Shown here piece by piece: positions 1-10,804 of a DNA stretch of 64,000 nt; the stretch's first letter is position 1, and each line of letters opens with the position of its first letter. Position numbers and translations under genes: made by a program. The notes beneath the pieces are model-generated. The model had not been told where the DNA came from, ran no database searches, and saw only the letters and a list, made by a program, of their open reading frames with translations. Source of the stretch: Babylonia areolata (lineage: Eukaryota; Mollusca; Gastropoda; Neogastropoda; Buccinidae); contig NC_134896.1 of NCBI RefSeq assembly GCF_041734735.1, forward strand, positions 52,975,394-53,039,393, written 5' to 3'.

Positions 1-107
1 GAGTGTGTGTCCATGTGCATGGACACATGTGTGAGTGTGAGAGTGTATATGTATATGCACAAATCTTCAAAGTATGTGTGTGTAAATTTGTGCAATGTGT
101 GCTTGCC

Positions 108-505
108 CATTTGTATTTATATTTCTTTTTTTATCACAACAGATTTCTCTGTGTGAAATTTGGGCTGCTCTCCCCAGTGAGAACGTGTCGCTACACTACA
201 GCGCCACCCATTTTTTGGTATTTTTTCCTGGATGCAGTTTTATTTGTTTTTCCTATCGAAGTGGATTTTTCTACAGAATGTTGTCAGGAACAACCCTTTT
301 GTTGCCGTGGGTTCTTTTATGTGCACTAAGTGTATGCTGCACACGGACCTCAGTTTATCGTCTCATCCGAATGACTAGCGTCCAGACCACCACTCAACGT
401 CTAGTGAGGGGGAGAAAATATTGGTGGCTGAGCCATGATTCGAACCAGCGCGCTCAGATTCTCTCGCTTCCTAGGCGGACGCATTACCTCCAGGCCATCA
501 CTCCA
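108..505 (-). mobile_element. SINE-B copy, full length
   Basis: A tRNA-derived SINE. The tRNA-like head is at the right end on the minus strand, with a B box GGTTCGAATCA (near 430-440) and an A-box-like TGGCCTGGAGGTAA (near 486-500). The body includes the central block around 270-365 shared with other copies at 21976, 23624, 32070 and 41936. The tail is T-rich on the plus strand. It is not a functional tRNA gene because the 3' half of a cloverleaf is missing. Confidence 0.8.
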
Positions 506-664
506 TGTGTATGAACGCAAGTGTATGTGCCCCTGATATACATGCATACATATGTGGTCTGTGTATTTGTGTGTTGCATTGGATGTGTCTGTGTGTATGA
601 GTGTGTGTCTGTGCAGATGTGTGTGAAAGAGAAAGAGAGAAAAGTGACTGACAGACAGACAAGA
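506..664. repeat. TG-rich low-complexity spacer
   Basis: Interrupted TG/TA repeats between two SINEs. Open frames here are low-complexity Cys/Val or His/Thr strings and are not genes. Bases 1-107 are similar. Confidence 0.6.
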
Positions 665-677
665 GATAATTTACTTC

Positions 678-1042
678 TTCTTCTTCTTCTGCGTTCACTC
701 ATATGCACACGAGTGGGCTTTTACGTGTATGACCGTTTTTACCCCGCCATGTAGGCAGCCATACTCCGTTTTCGGGGGTGTGCATGCTGGGTATGTTCTT
801 GTTTCCATAACCCACCAAACGCTGACATAGATTACAGGATCTTTAACGTGCGTATTTGATCTTCTGCTTGCATATACACACGAAGGGGGTTCAGGCACTA
901 GCAGGTCTGCACATAATTATGTTGACCTGGGAGATTGGAAAAATCTCCACCCTTTACCCACCAGGCGCCGTCACCGTGATTCGAACCCGGGACCCTCAGA
1001 CTGACAGTCCAACGCTTTAACCACTCGGCTATTGTGCCCGTC
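678..1042 (-). mobile_element. SINE-A copy, full length with target duplication
   Basis: A complete tRNA-derived SINE. On the minus strand it starts with A box TAGCCGAGTGGTTAA (1017-1031) and B box GGTTCGAATCA (about 973-983), then the family body, and ends in a GAA-rich tail (TTC repeats on plus). It is flanked by a perfect 13-bp target duplication GATAATTTACTTC at 665-677 and 1043-1055, which fixes both ends and shows insertion by target-primed reverse transcription. Confidence 0.9.
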
Positions 1043-1252
1043 GATAATTTACTTCATTTCATTTTTTTCTCCCAGAAATCTGTAACGGAGAGTGTGGCAG
1101 CAGTCACCCACACAGCCAGGTGTATGATCGCAAGGAAGCCAACTTCACCATCACAGGATAGGCTTCACTCTTCATGGAGCTCTTTGTGTTCACTTTTGTG
1201 TGTATCTTCCCCAGCTCCTCTTTCCTCATTCAAGCCTGAGTTCTGCTTTGTT

Positions 1253-1337
1253 GGCATCTGCTTGGCAGATGTGGTGTAGCGTATATGGTTTTGTCCGAAC
1301 GCAGTGACGCCTCCTTGAGCTACTGAAACTGAAACTG
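1253..1337 (-). mobile_element. SINE-C fragment
   Basis: A short SINE fragment. The minus strand carries A-box-like TAGCTCAAGGAGG and B-box-like GTTCGGACAAA about 15 bp apart, then the stem with CTGCCAAGCAGATG. The 3' end, GCCTTGAG, is absent. The family recurs at 9197, 14181, 17215, 29216, 31327, 42365 and 55894. Confidence 0.75.
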
Positions 1338-1597
1338 GCTGAAGAGACTTAAATAAATGATTTACAATGCTGCGGATGAACTGATATTGTGGTGTGTTGT
1401 GATGGCAACATTTTAAACAATGAAACAAAAACAGCGTAAGGTTGATATTACATTTATTTTCATAGCAAAAAAAAAACCAAAAAAATCATTCAAAGCCTGG
1501 GGATAATATTTTCATAGAAAAAGAATAATAAAAAAACAAACAAAAAAAAACCCCAATTCATTCAAAGCCTGTGGATGATTCATACACCCATAACAGA

Positions 1598-1633
1598 CAC
1601 ACACCACCACACACACACACACACACACAAACA

Positions 1634-1665
<32 letters not shown>

Positions 1666-1666
1666 G
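1598..1666. repeat. (CA)n microsatellite
   Basis: About 70 bp of CA dinucleotides with a few CAAA interruptions. Confidence 0.9.
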
Positions 1667-3394
1667 CTGTCAGACAATGAACATCCACATCTATTGTACA
1701 CTCATTTTATACAAAATAAAACTCTCAACATCAACACACTCACTCTCTAATTTTATCATCATCAAGGTCAACAATGGTCTGATAACAGAATAACTGCATG
1801 CATTCTTGAAAACAGCATATTGTGTTCTACATGTATACATGTACACACACATTCAACCACCCCTCAAATATAATTTATCACACACACAACTTTCAAATTT
1901 AAGCCATCTCTCTCATCTCATGCAGGTCTGCTTTTACACTGCATCTGTAACAGAACAAAATATACAAACTGTACAAATTCACCACTGTACAAGTCAAGAC
2001 AACCTTAATTCTTCTGCGTTAATGGACAGCAACTCGAACATTCACTTGATATAGATCTACAATTGGGCTTTTAGTTTTAGTTTTACATACTATATGACCA
2101 GTTTTACCCCACTGTTTCAAGGCACTGGGGTGTGCATGCTGGGTATGTTCAAGTTCCCATTTAAACCCTCTTTTGGGGACTCATCAGGTTTGTGACCTCT
2201 GACTGCAAACTGCAGAGCAAGTCTTGACAACACATGCAAGAAACACTTCCAGGAATCTTACTGACAGCAACCTCCCATGTATTCTTCATGTCTAAACACC
2301 TGCATGAGCAGTGAGCCAAAAGAAGAGGAGAACAATAACAGAAGATGACATGCTATAGCTTTTTTTTTCTCATGTTTTGAAACTTTGTAATTTGTATTGT
2401 GTTTTTTTCCAATATGTTGAATAATAGTCCACAGCTCTTTTTTTCTAATGCATTCAATATTAGGCATGGAATGCATGTCATTATTCTCTCTCTCTCTCTC
2501 TCCTCTCTCTTCCTCCCTCTCTCAATTTTTCCAAAGATCAGCGTGTTGGGGTTTGTGTATAAGTCTGGCATCTGCCCTTTTTTTTCCAGCAGAAGTTGTT
2601 AAGTGCGTATATTCAAATATGAATTACTCAGTCAGTCTGCACACTTTCAGGCCTCCTTGAAAGTGAAAACTCTCTTTCAATCTTTCAATCTCTATAGTAA
2701 GAGATATTTTGAATGATAAAAGTAATTCTGATGATGATGATCATCATCATCATCATATGGATAGTTACATAGCGCCTATCCTCGGCCATGGACCAAGCTC
2801 TAATGATTGAATGTTTTTGCTTTTTGTCCATCCGACCGCACAGGGCCATATCAGGACTGTCAAACCATACAAATGCTCAGTCACGTCAACACAAAACTGT
2901 CACATCTACAAAAAAAAAATACAAAAAAACCCACCAAGACAAACCCACAAAACACAGTTCATGACACAGTATCCCAACTATTTAGCTCCTTATGGCAAAT
3001 AAGACCGGACCATGCTCAGGATGCCAGTCATTCCACTTGATTTATCATTCCCTGATGACAAAAAATCGTAAAAAAGGGGGAAAAAAAAACAATACTTCAA
3101 ACAATCAAAGCCAAACAAAGAATACATGAAAAGGCCATTTTGCAAACACTGCAGAATGGGAAGCCAGTGCCCATCCCAGAGTTTACATCTCACTTCCTAA
3201 TCGCCAGAGCAAAACAGCACAGATAGTACATCACAGACTGCAGAAAAGAGAAAAAAAAAAGTGTTATGGCTTGCTTGAAAAAGAAAGGGAAATGGACTGG
3301 GAAGGCAGAAAAAGGAGACAACAGTGAGGAAAGAAAAAAAGACAGAAACAAAGAAAGTGATAGAAATTTCCAGAAGGCGGGGATTCTATTTATA
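1667..3394. other. Non-coding spacer with SINE scraps
   Basis: No gene is visible. It holds a SINE-A body fragment (about 2090-2166), a CT-rich run (2487-2525) and a fragment of the SINE-A' tail containing TAGCGCCTATCCTCGG (about 2755-2810). The remainder is AT-rich unique sequence. Confidence 0.5.
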
Positions 3395-4330
3395 CTGAAA
3401 GGCCCCCGGCATCCCCACAGGATACAAACGCTTTACAAACACGAAGTCATTTCTACAACAAGCTACTTCCTGGGTAGAGCCGACTGACAGCTGCCTTTGG
3501 GCGTTCATTATTCGTGTCCTCTGTCATTCAGTCAGGTTTCAGTCACACACACACACACACGTATACTCGTAAGGACATATAACATTTTATTTGTATGAGT
3601 CTATGACCGTTCTGTATATTTACCTCACCATGTAGACAGCCATACTCCAATTTGGGGGTGTGCATGCTGGGTATGTTCTTGATTCCATAACCCACTGAAT
3701 GCTGACATGGATTACAGGATCTTCAATGTGCATTTTATTTTCTCTGTGTGTAGAAGGTTAAGGCACTAACAGGTCAGCACATACATTCACCAGGGAGATA
3801 GGAAAAATCTCCACCCTTAACCCTTTGAGCCCCGACCACCACTTTACCGGTGGTAGAGAAAAATGACATAATGCCTAGCCACCGGTTGAGCGGTGCGTAA
3901 ACACTTGTGTCGTGTTTTGCTATTGGTTGACTTATATTGAAGAGCCAATCAGAAAAACCGTAATATTCTGACGTCAGCGAATGTAGTACCAACATGGCCG
4001 CACCTTTTCACTGTGTTTTGTGCATGTACTTCGGATAAAAAAAGATTGATTTCAATATAAGTCAACCAATAGCAAAACACGACACAAGTGTTTATGCACC
4101 GCTCAACTGGTAGCTAGGTATTATGTCATTTTTCTCTACCACCGGTAAAGCGGTGGTCTGGGCACTCTTTTTATATCTGCTATGAGTATGACACATTAAA
4201 TACCAATTATTTGCAAATTTTGGCTCAGGAGCTCAGGCAGAAGGGTTAAAATTGCTCAGGAACTCAGGGCTCAAAGGGTTAACAGTTAACCCAACAGATG
4301 TTACAAGAATCAAACTCTGGAAAATGAGGC
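3395..4330 (-). mobile_element. SINE-A' copy interrupted by a MITE
   Basis: A variant of SINE-A with a different tail (ATCC..GCTTTACAAACAC..GGTTTCAGTCACAC, about 3395-3560), followed by the SINE-A body (3600-3818). The body stops exactly at a TTAA where the element at 3823-4278 is inserted. It may resume after 4283 as a diverged head with TCAAACTCTGG. Compare the uninterrupted copy at 27650-28190. Confidence 0.65.
3823..4278. mobile_element. piggyBac-type MITE with foldback arms
   Basis: A 456-bp element bounded by perfect 12-bp terminal inverted repeats CCCTTTGAGCCC / GGGCTCAAAGGG, each immediately flanked by TTAA (3819-3822 and 4279-4282), the target duplication of piggyBac transposons. 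Inside are subterminal arms of about 110 bp in inverted orientation (about 3835-3942 and 4049-4160; for example CTATTGGTTGACTTATATTG against its complement). The loop has a CRE-like TGACGTCA and ACATGGCCGC. There is no transposase frame, so it is non-autonomous. Confidence 0.8.
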
Positions 4331-4370
4331 CAAAACCCAGAGTCTATATGATTACCTAAAGTTGGTCTGC

Positions 4371-4376
4371 TTTATT
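4371..4376 (-). terminator. Polyadenylation signal overlapping the stop codon
   Basis: The minus strand reads GAA TAA AGC at the end of the small membrane protein gene, so AATAAA contains the TAA stop. If used, the 3' UTR would be only about 10-30 nt. Confidence 0.55.
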
Positions 4377-4490
4377 CAGGCGTCTTTTCCTCTCTGCTGG
4401 ATTCAATTTGCAGGCCATGTATCTTCACTTGGGTTATCTTCTTGTCGTCTTCACGTTGGCCATACCCAATCAGTGACAAATATTTTTCAT
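4372..4490 (-). CDS. Small membrane protein, coding exon 2
   Basis: 119 bp after acceptor TATTTCAG. It encodes the hydrophilic tail with [14 protein letters not shown] and ends in TAA, which is part of an AATAAA signal. Confidence 0.7.
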
Positions 4491-4561
4491 CTGAAATAGA
4501 AAAGTTTAGAAAATTCTGTATTAATGCAGGTTATACAACTGACATGAACAACACCAATAAA

Positions 4562-4616
<55 letters not shown>

Positions 4617-4767
4617 TTATCTATATTAAAATTATCTATCAAACTATCCATCTATCTTTCTATATTTGAAAGGACAAAAAGTGAGTCGTGTTCCCAATCC
4701 TTTCTCTCAAGCTTTCGCCCTGTACTTAGGCTTCATCAGGCTCCCTTTACATTGCAGAACACAAGAC

Positions 4768-4838
<71 letters not shown>

Positions 4839-4839
4839 G

Positions 4840-4870
<31 letters not shown>

Positions 4871-5263
4871 GAATGTATGTGTGCATGTCTATATCAGTAT
4901 ATATATATGCATTTATACATGTCAGTGGACAGCAAGCATATCCAAACATTTTCACTTGAAAAACAACCTTGTGAAACTGGAGCACTTAGTATCAGCAACA
5001 ATAATAACAATAACATCATGATTCCGCATCATTTATAACTACACAACACTGCATGGTCAGTCTCAGCTACTTTCAGTCATAGCTGATTGATTTCTGCGGA
5101 TCAAGATGGGTTAAAGGTGAGGACTGGCATGCATATATAACCAGTATGCATCATCTGCATGTGATTTTGACAAACTGTAGACTGAGAAAAGGAATAACAA
5201 AAAAGTGTTTCCATGCATTCTCAGTTAACATCGTAATTACGTTTCCAACATGATGTGTGCATG

Positions 5264-5312
<49 letters not shown>

Positions 5313-5728
5313 TGCGCGCGCGCGCGCGCGCGTGTGTGTGTGCGTGCGTGTGTGTGTATTTACGACACAAAAGGTGCGCACTGAGTGTCAAGACTTACTT
5401 AAGACACAGCATGAAAGAATCCTTCCTGAATAAATTTCATAACACTCGAACGCAAGTAAATGAAATCCGGAAAAACATGTTACTGAAAAGCACGTCAACA
5501 CATGTGTCCACTGGATATAGCAGACGACACTCACACAAAAGGGCAAAAGTTTGCTGACTTACTTGCTGGCTTTTCATCCCAGTTTTTATCTTCTTCACTT
5601 TTTTTAACATTCATAACCTTCCACGCCACGAATCCAATTAGGTTCCATGCCGCAAAAAAATACATGAAAGTTCCATATCTCTTGAAGAAGCCACCTTTCG
5701 TCGGATCACCGTATCGGTACTTTCTCAT
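4372..5728 (-). CDS. Small single-pass membrane protein, 94 aa, two exons
   Basis: Exon 1 (5728-5563) starts at an ATG in context AAAAATGAG and encodes 55 residues plus one base, ending at donor GTAAGT. Exon 2 (4490-4372) follows acceptor TTTCAG and completes the split codon as Asn, giving 38 further residues and TAA. The joined frame is 285 bp. The protein is basic at the N terminus ([13 protein letters not shown]), has one hydrophobic aromatic segment at residues 19-38 ([20 protein letters not shown]), and a charged tail ending EEKTPE. The layout fits a small organelle-membrane or ER protein of the SMIM type, but I cannot assign a family. It is transcribed divergently from RNASEH2C, 47 bp between start codons. 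The intron holds TA and GT microsatellites. Exon joining is by phase and splice consensus only. Confidence 0.75.
4574..4871. repeat. (TA)n microsatellites
   Basis: Two TA-repeat tracts (about 4574-4612 and 4778-4871, the second with a GT stretch) in the intron of the small membrane protein gene. Confidence 0.85.
5268..5358. repeat. (GT)n/(GC)n alternating purine-pyrimidine tract
   Basis: About 90 bp of GT repeats with an inner (CG)-rich run at about 5312-5332. Strict purine-pyrimidine alternation including CG steps is a classic Z-DNA-prone sequence. Confidence 0.85.
5563..5728 (-). CDS. Small membrane protein, coding exon 1
   Basis: 166 bp: start codon, membrane segment, and donor GTAAGT (phase 1) directly after 5563. 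Confidence 0.75.
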
Positions 5729-5775
5729 TTTTCCACCACTTCACCAATGTCAGCGGAAAAGGAAATTGTAATGTA
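5729..5775. promoter_or_regulatory. Bidirectional promoter core between two start codons
   Basis: Only 47 bp separate the ATG of the minus-strand membrane protein and the first ATG of RNASEH2C. It has a CCAAT motif (5744-5748) and no TATA box. The 5' UTRs must be very short or the transcripts must overlap at their 5' ends. Function is inferred from arrangement. Confidence 0.55.
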
Positions 5776-5950
5776 ATGTCAAGGTCACGCGAAACTGCGG
5801 GAAAAGGGAAAATGGCACTGTCTATCGATGCTTCTTCTTATGACACGGCACCAGAGGCCAAGTGCCACATGCTTCCCTGTACGATCAACAAAGACGGGGA
5901 AGCAAATGTACGACAGTATTTTGAGACCTCTGTGAGGGAAGAAGACGAAA
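5776..5950 (+). CDS. RNASEH2C: RNASEH2C coding exon 1
   Basis: 175 bp, 58 codons plus one base, followed by donor GTAAGT. Carries the LPC motif of the first beta strands. Confidence 0.88.
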
Positions 5951-8900
5951 GTAAGTTGAGTTTTAAGCATACGCATCCATTCTCCAGAATGAACTCCCTT
6001 GTTCTAAACATAGATGCTAACATTAGAGTCTATGTTCTGAACAAGCACTGAAATAAATTTACACCAAAAAGTGTTTTCACGTGGGTCAGAGACAGCTAAA
6101 TGCGTTGACATTTTCATTTTCATTTTGATCCAAAACATACTGTGCTGTACTGCAGGTGGATGCATTGTAAAACTGGAAGCGAACACACCATTTGATAACA
6201 GTATTGACAAGTAAAAATTTCAATATTATCAAAGACCTACAGCGTATAACAAATTTGCGCTAATAATTAGGGATACGACTGATTAAGTAATGAAATAACA
6301 AAAGACAGTCAAGGGCTTTCCAGACCAAGATCAGCACCCAAGAACAATACTATTTATGAAAGTGAAACAGCTTGGTTCTTTAAGCCATAAAGGTGAAAGA
6401 CATTCAGTTTCGGTTTCAGACACAACCAAAGACGGATTCATGAAGTGGATGACACTCAACTGATCTCAGGCTTCCAGATTGAGCCAATAGAAGCTCATCT
6501 AAGGGAAGGACTTGACCACAGGCTGCAGAATCTTACAATGCAATTATATTATGAGTGAATAGCATCCAGAAGATGCAGCAAAAGTGAGCACGTAGATCAG
6601 ATCTTACAGAGCTCTTATATGTATTTATGGGCATACAGTAATGCAAATATGTAATATAAAAGACAGACATTCTGTCAACTTTGGGAAGCCACACAGCAGT
6701 TGAGGGCCTCTGTTGTGTGGCCTCCTGATGACCTAACAATCTGTGTGGTCTGCCAGTAGTGGGCCTCTCACTGTGACACTTTTATTCTTTGTTCATGGGC
6801 TGCAACTCCCACGTTCACTTGTATGTACACGAGTGGGCTTTTTCGTGTTTGACAGATTTTACCCCGCCATGTAGGCAGTCATACTCCGTTTTTGGGGAAC
6901 ACTGTGACAGGCAAACCTGGGTGTGACTTTGTATAGGGCAGTTGGAATAGTGGCATTGGAGAAATGCCACTGAAAAGGTGCAAATGAAGGCACCTGTGTG
7001 CCCCCCCCCCCCCTCCCCCCCCCCCCCCCCCCCCCCCCAAAAAAAAGACAAAGACTATGTATTGGTCTTGCTGATGTGCTTTCAGCATGTTAAGAAAAAA
7101 GTAATGTACTAACTATTATGTACAGAGCACACTTGTATAAAAAAAAAAATTAATTAAAAAAAGTTAAAACTAATATAACTCCGTCAGTGGCCAAAGCTTG
7201 TAGATGTACTGGGTCTGGCAGTCAAATGGTTAGAGCGCTGAAATCTCAACTGAGTTTCTTTAGAAGGAGAATGTTCGTTGCCATCATTTTGTCTTATTGC
7301 CACCATCACTTTAGCCTTACTTTTAATGATTTTTCACATTCTGCTTACATAAGACTAGAAACTTAGTTCTGGATCATAAATTAATTATCAGTTTTATGTA
7401 TTTATTTTCATTCTGTATCCAGGTCTGACTGCAGCATTCCGGGGCCGTCCTCTCAATGGGCAGGTGGTGGTGTTGCCCGCAGGGTACACAGGTTTGTTGA
7501 AGTTGTTTATCATTTAGAGTGTCATTAACTATTTCTGCCCCACAGCTACATGCCTGCTACTTCTTTTTCTGCGTTCACCCGTATGCACACGAGTGGGCTT
7601 TTACGTGTATGACCGTTTTTACCCCGCCATGTAGGCAGCCATACTCTGTTTTCGGGGGTGTGCATGCTGGGTATGTTCTTGTTTCCATAACCCACCGAAC
7701 GCTGACATGGATTACAGGATCTTTAACGTGCATATTTGATCTTCTGCTTGCATATACACACGAAGGGGGTTCAGGCACTAGCAGGTCTGCACATATGTTG
7801 ACCTGGGAGATCGTAAAAGTCTCCACCCTTTACCCACCAGGCGCCGTCACCATGATTCGAACCCAGGACCCTCAGATTGACAGTCCAATGCTTTAACCAC
7901 TCGGCTATTGCGCCCATCCACATGGTTCACTAAAATGGGGAAAATCAACGGAGAATTGTTGATTCAGTCAGTCAAGCAAAGCTTTGTTTGTATGCTTCAG
8001 GAATCCATAAATGGTCCAGTTTAGAATGTGAACTGTACTGAGCAAGAATAAACGAAATTATAATAGTGTGTTGGTACGGGAATTCATGTACTTTGTCCAC
8101 AGGGGAAGTAATCATGGTATAAGTTATCTTGTATGCGGAGTAGAATGAGTTAATATGCTGACGATGACCTTACTTTTTTGAGCAATGGTGAATTTTGTCC
8201 ACTCGTATGAACACGCTTGACATTAGTTTTTTCAGTGATGGTGAATTTTGTCCAATCAAGTGAACATGCCAAGTGCTCTGCTCAGGCATTAGAGATTGTT
8301 CAACTCATGTCCTCCCTCTCTCCAGGATTCCTCTCCCCTGTTGTTGCATTTCCCACTGTCTCTCTCTCTTGAAAAGTGAAGATGAGATGCATAGTTCTTT
8401 CTCTCACTCTTTTTCTGGCTGTCATTGCACTTTAACTGTCTAACAGAAACCAGGTTGGGATCGTCATGTGTATAACGTAGCGTTTGACATTTCTGGCGAA
8501 AGGGCGGTGTTTGAGAAGTGAAACCATGTAACCCTTTACTTTTCGAGGATAGAAATAGAAAAGAAATACATTATATGAGAAAAGTGTCCAAAGTGTGTTG
8601 TGCATACATGTATGCCTTCATCTGCCTGCTTTGCAGGAGTAGTGCTTCGTGAGGTTGGGTCAGCAGCCACAGAGGATCAGGATCGTTTGCTGCGAGCAGA
8701 CCAACGCTTCACGTCTTTCACTGCCTGGAATTTGGACAAACCTCCCAGTGGTGACGACCAGCTCAGCAAAGCCCTTCAGTGGATGGATGTTGCAAAAGCA
8801 GTAAGCATCTAGTGGATAAGAAAGGGTTGATCAAATAATAGATAAATACATAAAAAAAATTACTACTACCACTACTAATAATATGTATAAGGCGCAAAAG

Positions 8901-10332
8901 CTTGATGAAGTCAACTATAATCGTACATAAATAAATAAACAAATGATTATAATATTAAAAAAAAAGTAATAGTAATAATAATAATAAAGAAATATATAAG
9001 TAAAAAAATTTTTTAAAAAGACAACAATGATGATAAATAAGCAAATAAATGTAAAACACAGAGACACACATTCACACATACACCCACATATGCATAACAG
9101 ATATGCACCAAACATGCATAGGAAAGAAATAAAGAAAACTACATTAGAAATGAAAAAAAAAAAAAAATTATTATTATAATTTTAAAAAATATTTTCTCAA
9201 GGCCTGACTAAGCGCGTTGGGTTACGCTGCTGGTCAGGCATCTGCTTGGCAGATGTGGTGTAGCGTATATGGATTTGTCCGAACGCAGTGACGCCTCCTT
9301 GAGCTACTGAAACTGATAAGAAAGGGATGCAATGTTCTCTTTCTGTGAACATTTTGCACCCAAAAATTAACAAATGCATGACTTCATAATATCCAGTTAT
9401 GAACAAAAAGTATATTAACTGATGAACTTTGATTTCTCTCTGTGGACTGCCAGTGATCTTGTAATTGTATTGCATATTGTCACAACAGAGTTCAGGCTGC
9501 TCTCCCAGGTGAGTTTGTGTCGCCACATAGCAGTGCTGCCTTTTTTTCCTCTCCCCAGCCCCAACCTGACCCCCCCCACCCACCCACCCCCACCCCCTCA
9601 GCCTCTCATGTCTTCTAGTGTTTGTTCGCCTGTGAAAGTGGATTTTTCTGCACAATTTTGCCAGGGACAGCCCTTTTGTTGCCATTGGTTCTATTAAGAG
9701 AGCTAAATGCATGCTGCATACAGGACCTCAAGGTCTGGTGGAGGGGGGTGTAAAAATCCTGGTCCTTATATGGGACTAGAACCTTTGGACGCTTGCTTTC
9801 TAGTCAGGTGCTTCACCACTGGGCCACCGCTCCACCGACAGAAGAAGCTTTGAGATGAAGGTATATAGGAGATTTCAGGATAAGCAGCATGAGAGTGGTA
9901 CCACTGAAACGTCACAGACAAAATTGAAAGGCATGTTTTAGCGAAACGGAGAGAAGATTCTGTTTATTTTTACGGTATTGTGTATGGTATAATCCATTTA
10001 TTTTTTGTTCAAATCTTTTTTCTTTTCTTTTTTTATTATTTTTTATCCTCTTGGTTGCAAGAGATGTGGTGAAATGAACCATGGCAGATGCACATTCTTA
10101 GTTTTAGATGCTGTAATGTATCAAGTTTTCTTTTTCTTTTACCCCTTGGTGTATACAAGTTCTTGTAGTTTGATCTCTTGCTTTGCATGATGTTTTCAGG
10201 CTTGTTATGGGCCTTTATGCTCCACTGAATTCAAAGCAAATTGATAATTTTTAAACCTTTTCCTTTTTTTTCTCCCAGCTACACCAACCAGTCAACGAAG
10301 AGAACAGCCAGAAAAGCGTGACAGGAAAGTGA
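5776..10332 (+). CDS. RNASEH2C: Ribonuclease H2 subunit C, four exons, 153 aa
   Basis: RNase H2 is the nuclear A/B/C complex that cuts RNA-DNA hybrids and removes single ribonucleotides from DNA; subunit C with B scaffolds catalytic subunit A. Exons 5776-5950, 7423-7491, 8637-8800 and 10279-10332 join in phase to 462 bp. Family marks: HMLPCTINKDGEANVRQYF (compare LHLLPCEV..GRFF in human), then AAFRGRPLNGQVVVLPAGY (human VSFRGRCLRGEEVAVPPG), then FTSFTAWNLDKPP (human FSRFTLWGLETIP), then KALQWMDVAKALHQPV near the end. The human protein is 164 aa, so the length fits. The first ATG at 5776 was chosen; a second in-frame ATG at 5812 is possible. All introns have GT-AG ends; they carry SINEs A and D and a poly-C tract. 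Polyadenylation signal at 10516. Identification rests on remembered family sequence. Confidence 0.9.
6655..7040 (+). mobile_element. SINE-D copy with an inserted SINE-A fragment and poly-C
   Basis: Diverged SINE-D sequence (GTGTGGCCTCCTGATGACCTAAC near 6717, AACCTGGGTGTGACTTTGTATAGGG near 6915, ATGCCACTGAAA near 6965) is broken at about 6813-6898 by SINE-A body sequence. It ends in a run of Cs (about 7003-7038). Lies in RNASEH2C intron 1. Confidence 0.6.
7423..7491 (+). CDS. RNASEH2C: RNASEH2C coding exon 2
   Basis: 69 bp between acceptor TGTATCCAG and donor GTTTGT. Encodes FRGRPLNGQVVVLPAGY, the most conserved block of the family. Confidence 0.88.
7562..7918 (-). mobile_element. SINE-A copy, near full length
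   Basis: Same family as 678-1042, with A box TAGCCGAGTGGTTAA and a B box at the right end on the minus strand. In RNASEH2C intron 2, antisense to the gene. Confidence 0.85.
8637..8800 (+). CDS. RNASEH2C: RNASEH2C coding exon 3
   Basis: 164 bp between acceptor GCTTTGCAG and donor GTAAGC. Encodes FTSFTAWNLDKPPSGDDQL, matching the conserved F-x-x-(F/W)-x-L segment. Confidence 0.88.
9197..9315 (-). mobile_element. SINE-C copy
   Basis: Complete short SINE-C, head TAGCTCAAGGAGG on the minus strand, ending in GCCTTGAG followed by an A/T-rich tail to the left. In RNASEH2C intron 3. Confidence 0.85.
9478..9833 (-). mobile_element. Diverged SINE-B relative
   Basis: Shares the SINE-B body (ACAATTTTGCCAGGGACA, TGCATGCTGCATACAGGACC) but has a diverged head with GGTTCTAGTCCC as B box, and an inserted C-rich run at about 9570-9600. 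Confidence 0.6.
10279..10332 (+). CDS. RNASEH2C: RNASEH2C coding exon 4
   Basis: 54 bp after the pyrimidine-rich acceptor TTTTCTCCCAG. Encodes LHQPVNEENSQKSVTGK and stop; the first residues match the end of the human protein. Confidence 0.82.
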   Translation, partial: LHQPVNEENSQKSVTGK

Positions 10333-10515
10333 CCCCGAGATACGCTCGGTTCCCCGTCAGCCATCAAGTTGTCTGTCTGGTCTACATGCCACAGACCATG
10401 AGCCTTGCTGCAAGTGTGTGCTGCAAAAGCTCCTGTCAACAGCATCAGAATTAAGCGTAGAACAGAGATTTTTGTGGTTTTTCGGTGGAATCTTTTATAT
10501 CATCTGTATGTTGTA

Positions 10516-10521
10516 AATAAA
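10516..10521 (+). terminator. RNASEH2C polyadenylation signal
   Basis: AATAAA 184 bp after the RNASEH2C stop codon, followed by A-rich sequence. Confidence 0.7.
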
Positions 10522-10804
10522 TGCTTAAAAAAAAAGAAAAGAAAAAAACCCAACAAACTGAATGATTAATCAGTGTTGTGCACATGACTTTCAGCATTTA
10601 TATGTATATGTACACAAATACATGCATGTGTGCAGACAGACAGATGCATTCAGTTTACGTCAAGGAACAATCAAGTCACAACTTCTGTTTTCTCTACCTG
10701 TGGGGTGTAGAAGTTTGCATTGTTACAAATCAGACCACTGCCAGAATCTGCACCAGTGGTTCACAGCAAGTACATTGGATTACAAGGGAGTTTTGTTCTG
10801 AAAA

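Noticed and set aside
960-1035. Possible functional tRNA gene
   Set aside because: A and B boxes are present, but the 3' acceptor half does not pair and the sequence continues into a SINE body; repeated at many sites.
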